Shown here: positions 5,906 to 7,262 of the stretch, in pieces
Numbering within the stretch: position 1 is the first letter of the stretch
Layout: each line of letters opens with the position of its first letter
Assembly (NCBI GenBank): GCA_021647445.1
Contig: JAKIUS010000080.1
Location: 1-7,262, forward strand
DNA length: 7,262 bases
From: Geopsychrobacter sp.
GTDB lineage: Bacteria > Desulfobacterota > Desulfuromonadia > Desulfuromonadales > Geopsychrobacteraceae
Reading direction: 5' to 3'
Made by a program: the position numbers and the translations under genes
Notes under the pieces: generated by a model
What the model was told of the DNA's origin: nothing
Database searches by the model: none
The model's input: only the letters and a program-made list of their open reading frames with translations

Positions 5906-5911
5906 CTGAAA

Positions 5912-6472
5912 ATGGTGGATAAAATACTTCCGACAAAGTCGGTTCTGATGGCCAAGGAACAATCGCGTGACCTCTATCGCAAGCTGAAAAAAGATGCCGA
6001 AGAGCAGCTCTCTCAAAATGAGGATCGGGTGTCGTTGACCAAAGATAGAGAGGTCGCGACCTACGGCAGATTGGCCGGGGTTGAAGTTGGTTCTCCTTAT
6101 CAGTTGCTGCAGCAGTTGGTGATCAAGACGCTCAATGACCAGGGTGTTTCCAGTCTGGTCAGCACCGGCGAGGGCGAGATAAATCTTGGAACCTTGACCC
6201 CTGATGCGGCTCAGGAGTTGGTCAGTGAAGATGGCTATTTCGGGGTTGATAAAACATCACAAAGAATCGTTGATTTTGCGATTAACGCATTTGGAAATGA
6301 TCCTGCTAAGTTGACGCAAATGAAAGATGCCATAGAAAAAGGTTTTAAGCAGGCGGCAGGTGCTTTTAACGGCCAGTTGCCGGATATTTCGCACCAAACC
6401 TACGCGGCAGTTATGGACAAGCTCGATGCTTTTGCCCGTGCTGGTGAGAAAGAAGGAGAGGACCATGGTTAA
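5912..6472 (+). CDS. DUF5610-like conserved protein, first gene of the flgM operon
   Basis: A 186-residue protein without signal peptide or membrane segment, so probably cytoplasmic. Residues 1-45 are charged and helix-forming (AKEQSRDLYRKLKKDAEEQL). The distinctive region is about 100-175: a GYFGVDKTSQRIVDFAINAF block, a helix with IEKGFKQAAGAF, then GQLPDISHQTYAAVMDKLDA. This resembles the DUF5610 domain of proteins found in flagellated delta- and gammaproteobacteria, an assignment from memory that a Pfam search should confirm. No enzymatic motif is visible. The start at 5912 is preferred over an in-frame ATG at 5864 because GGAGG (5901-5905) lies 6 bases before it; the upstream start has no comparable site. 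It is the first gene after the sigma28 promoter and overlaps flgM by 8 bases (6465-6472), which implies translational coupling. A flagellar role, perhaps together with FlgM, is inferred from this context alone. Confidence 0.82.
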   Translation: MVDKILPTKSVLMAKEQSRDLYRKLKKDAEEQLSQNEDRVSLTKDREVATYGRLAGVEVGSPYQLLQQLVIKTLNDQGVSSLVSTGEGEINLGTLTPDAAQELVSEDGYFGVDKTSQRIVDFAINAFGNDPAKLTQMKDAIEKGFKQAAGAFNGQLPDISHQTYAAVMDKLDAFARAGEKEGEDHG

Positions 6473-6755
6473 TAGTATCGGTGGTGGCAAGGGCTTCGGA
6501 CCCCTCGACGGAATCAGGAAGCAACCGAAAGCTGAAGCAAAAAAAGCGGCCAGCAAGGCTCCTTCAACGGATCGCGTCAATTTCTCAAGCGTCCTGCAGA
6601 ATGCCAGCCAGACGCAGGAAGTTGCGTCCAGCCAGACTTCGGCGCGTGCTGAAAAGCTGCAAACCTTAAAGGGACAGATTGCCTCCGGTCAGTATCGTCC
6701 TGATCTGGAAAGGGTCGCGGAACGTATGATGAAATTTATCCTCGAGGATAGTTGA
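6465..6755 (+). CDS. flgM: Anti-sigma28 factor FlgM
   Basis: A 96-residue protein of the usual FlgM size. FlgM binds sigma28 (FliA) and keeps late flagellar genes off until the hook-basal body is complete; it is then exported through the flagellar channel. The N-terminal half is polar and low in hydrophobics (GPLDGIRKQPKAEAKKAASK, then STDRVNFSSVLQNASQTQEV), as expected for an unfolded export substrate. The C-terminal half has the sigma-binding signature: RAEKLQTLKGQIASGQYRPD followed by LERVAERMMKFILEDS. The start is ATG 6465, with AAGGAGAG at 6453-6460; it lies 8 bases inside the end of the preceding gene. A longer frame opening at 6360 has no family support. Being transcribed from a sigma28 promoter gives autogenous feedback. 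flgN begins 2 bases after its stop. Confidence 0.93.
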   Translation: MVNSIGGGKGFGPLDGIRKQPKAEAKKAASKAPSTDRVNFSSVLQNASQTQEVASSQTSARAEKLQTLKGQIASGQYRPDLERVAERMMKFILEDS

Positions 6756-6756
6756 T

Positions 6757-7110
6757 ATGGTTAATTCTGAACCAAAAGCCAGCTTCGAGAAGCTTCATCA
6801 ACTGTTGTTAGAAGAACGTCAGGCGGCGATCTCTTTAGATATGGAGCGTCTGCAGCGAACGACCCAGGCGAAACAGGCACTGCTTGAAGTTCTTGGTGCC
6901 TTACCGCCTGAGACCTCAGGGTTCGAGGGGCTACTTAAGCAGATCGATGATGAAAATCGGCGTAACGCCTATTTGATTTTAACCAGCCTCTCCTGGGTGC
7001 GCGAGACCATGTGTTTTTTTGGACAATCGACAACCGCCCAGGCTTATGGTGGCGTCGGTCAGTCTGTGAAGTCGCGACAAGAGGGCCATCTCCTCACGGG
7101 GAAGGTGTGA
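6757..7110 (+). CDS. flgN: Flagellar export chaperone FlgN
   Basis: A 117-residue helical, cytoplasmic protein. FlgN is the type III export chaperone for the hook-filament junction proteins FlgK and FlgL and protects them before secretion. The helical, charged N-terminus (FEKLHQLLLEERQAAISLDM, then ERLQRTTQAKQALLEVLGAL) matches the FlgN family pattern of a long helical hairpin. A conserved-looking C-terminal helix follows (IDDENRRNAYLILTSLSWVR). The C-terminal tail is glycine- and serine-rich, which suits a flexible substrate-binding end. GAGGA at 6744-6748 precedes the ATG by 8 bases. Its place between flgM and flgK is the standard arrangement and strengthens an identification that is weaker from sequence alone, because FlgN proteins are poorly conserved. 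Confidence 0.87.
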   Translation: MVNSEPKASFEKLHQLLLEERQAAISLDMERLQRTTQAKQALLEVLGALPPETSGFEGLLKQIDDENRRNAYLILTSLSWVRETMCFFGQSTTAQAYGGVGQSVKSRQEGHLLTGKV

Positions 7111-7111
7111 T

Positions 7112-7262
7112 ATGGGCGGGTTAAGTTCAGCGCTCAATGCGGGTAAAACCTCATTGCTGACCAATCAGAAAGCTATTGAGATTACCGGTCTCAACGTTGC
7201 GAATGTCAACACACCCGGCTATTCGCGGCAGACACCCAATCTCACTCCCTATCCAACATTGA
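7112..7262 (+). CDS. flgK: Hook-filament junction protein FlgK, 5' end (3' truncated by window edge)
   Basis: Only the first 50 codons are present; the gene runs off the window. FlgK (hook-associated protein 1) joins the hook to the filament and is exported by the flagellar type III system. The visible N-terminus carries the axial-protein signature: SALNAGKTSLLTNQKAIEIT followed by GLNVANVNTPGYSRQ, including the NVANVNTPGYSRQ motif that is typical of FlgK. The start ATG at 7112 follows the flgN stop by one base, and GGGGAAGG at 7098-7105 provides the ribosome-binding site inside the end of flgN. It is transcribed from the same sigma28 promoter as flgM and flgN, consistent with its late-class role. 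Confidence 0.95.
   Translation, partial: MGGLSSALNAGKTSLLTNQKAIEITGLNVANVNTPGYSRQTPNLTPYPTL

Noticed and set aside
5864..5911. Upstream ATG at 5864 for the DUF5610-like gene
   Set aside because: It lacks a ribosome-binding site, whereas the ATG at 5912 has GGAGG at an ideal distance. The extra 16 residues lie within the predicted leader.
6360..6464. Extended flgM frame beginning at 6360
   Set aside because: It lies within the DUF5610-like gene in another frame and has no FlgM similarity. AAGGAGAG precedes the ATG at 6465.

Overview
The window is a stretch of a flagellar (rod, hook, checkpoint) gene cluster from a Gram-negative, didermic bacterium. It encodes FlgA with a signal peptide, the outer-membrane L-ring lipoprotein FlgH and the periplasmic P-ring protein FlgI. 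The combination of a rod-binding-only FlgJ, a csrA-fliW pair inside the flagellar locus, a stand-alone flgM-flgN-flgK block and near-balanced base composition suggests a deltaproteobacterium of the Desulfuromonas/Geobacter/Pelobacter type. That placement is inference from gene content, not from a database search.

Layout. Positions 1-4343 hold a co-directional run: the 3' end of flgF, then complete flgG, flgA, flgH, flgI and a short flgJ. Genes are separated by 2-36 bases, except for 165 bases between flgI and flgJ. That gap is mostly filled by an almost exactly 100-base palindromic element with 15-base perfect terminal inverted repeats (3910-4009). A 123-base gap with a possible sigma70-type promoter and small hairpins leads to csrA and fliW, which overlap by four bases (4467-5140). 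A good intrinsic terminator (5159-5202) closes this transcription unit. A single gene on the opposite strand (5218-5661) encodes a small membrane-anchored protein I do not recognise. Rightward transcription then restarts at a strong sigma28 (FliA)-type promoter (5809-5836). This drives a 186-residue DUF5610-like protein, flgM, flgN and the start of flgK, all tightly packed.

How it works together. FlgF/FlgG form the rod, FlgJ its cap, FlgA/FlgI the P ring and FlgH the L ring. The cluster then carries two export- or assembly-linked switches side by side. CsrA-FliW acts on translation: FliW antagonises CsrA until flagellin titrates it away. FlgM acts on transcription: it is an anti-sigma28 factor removed by export once the hook is finished. 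FlgN chaperones the hook-filament junction proteins FlgK/FlgL.

The most interesting reading is that the two switches may be wired together. The leader between the sigma28 promoter and the flgM operon contains a near-consensus CsrA site (AGGGATGG) directly abutting the GGAGG ribosome-binding site, plus a further upstream GGA. The csrA leader has its own GGA motifs, one in a hairpin loop and one in the ribosome-binding site. These regulatory proposals are inference from motifs. The gene identities in the main operon are secure.
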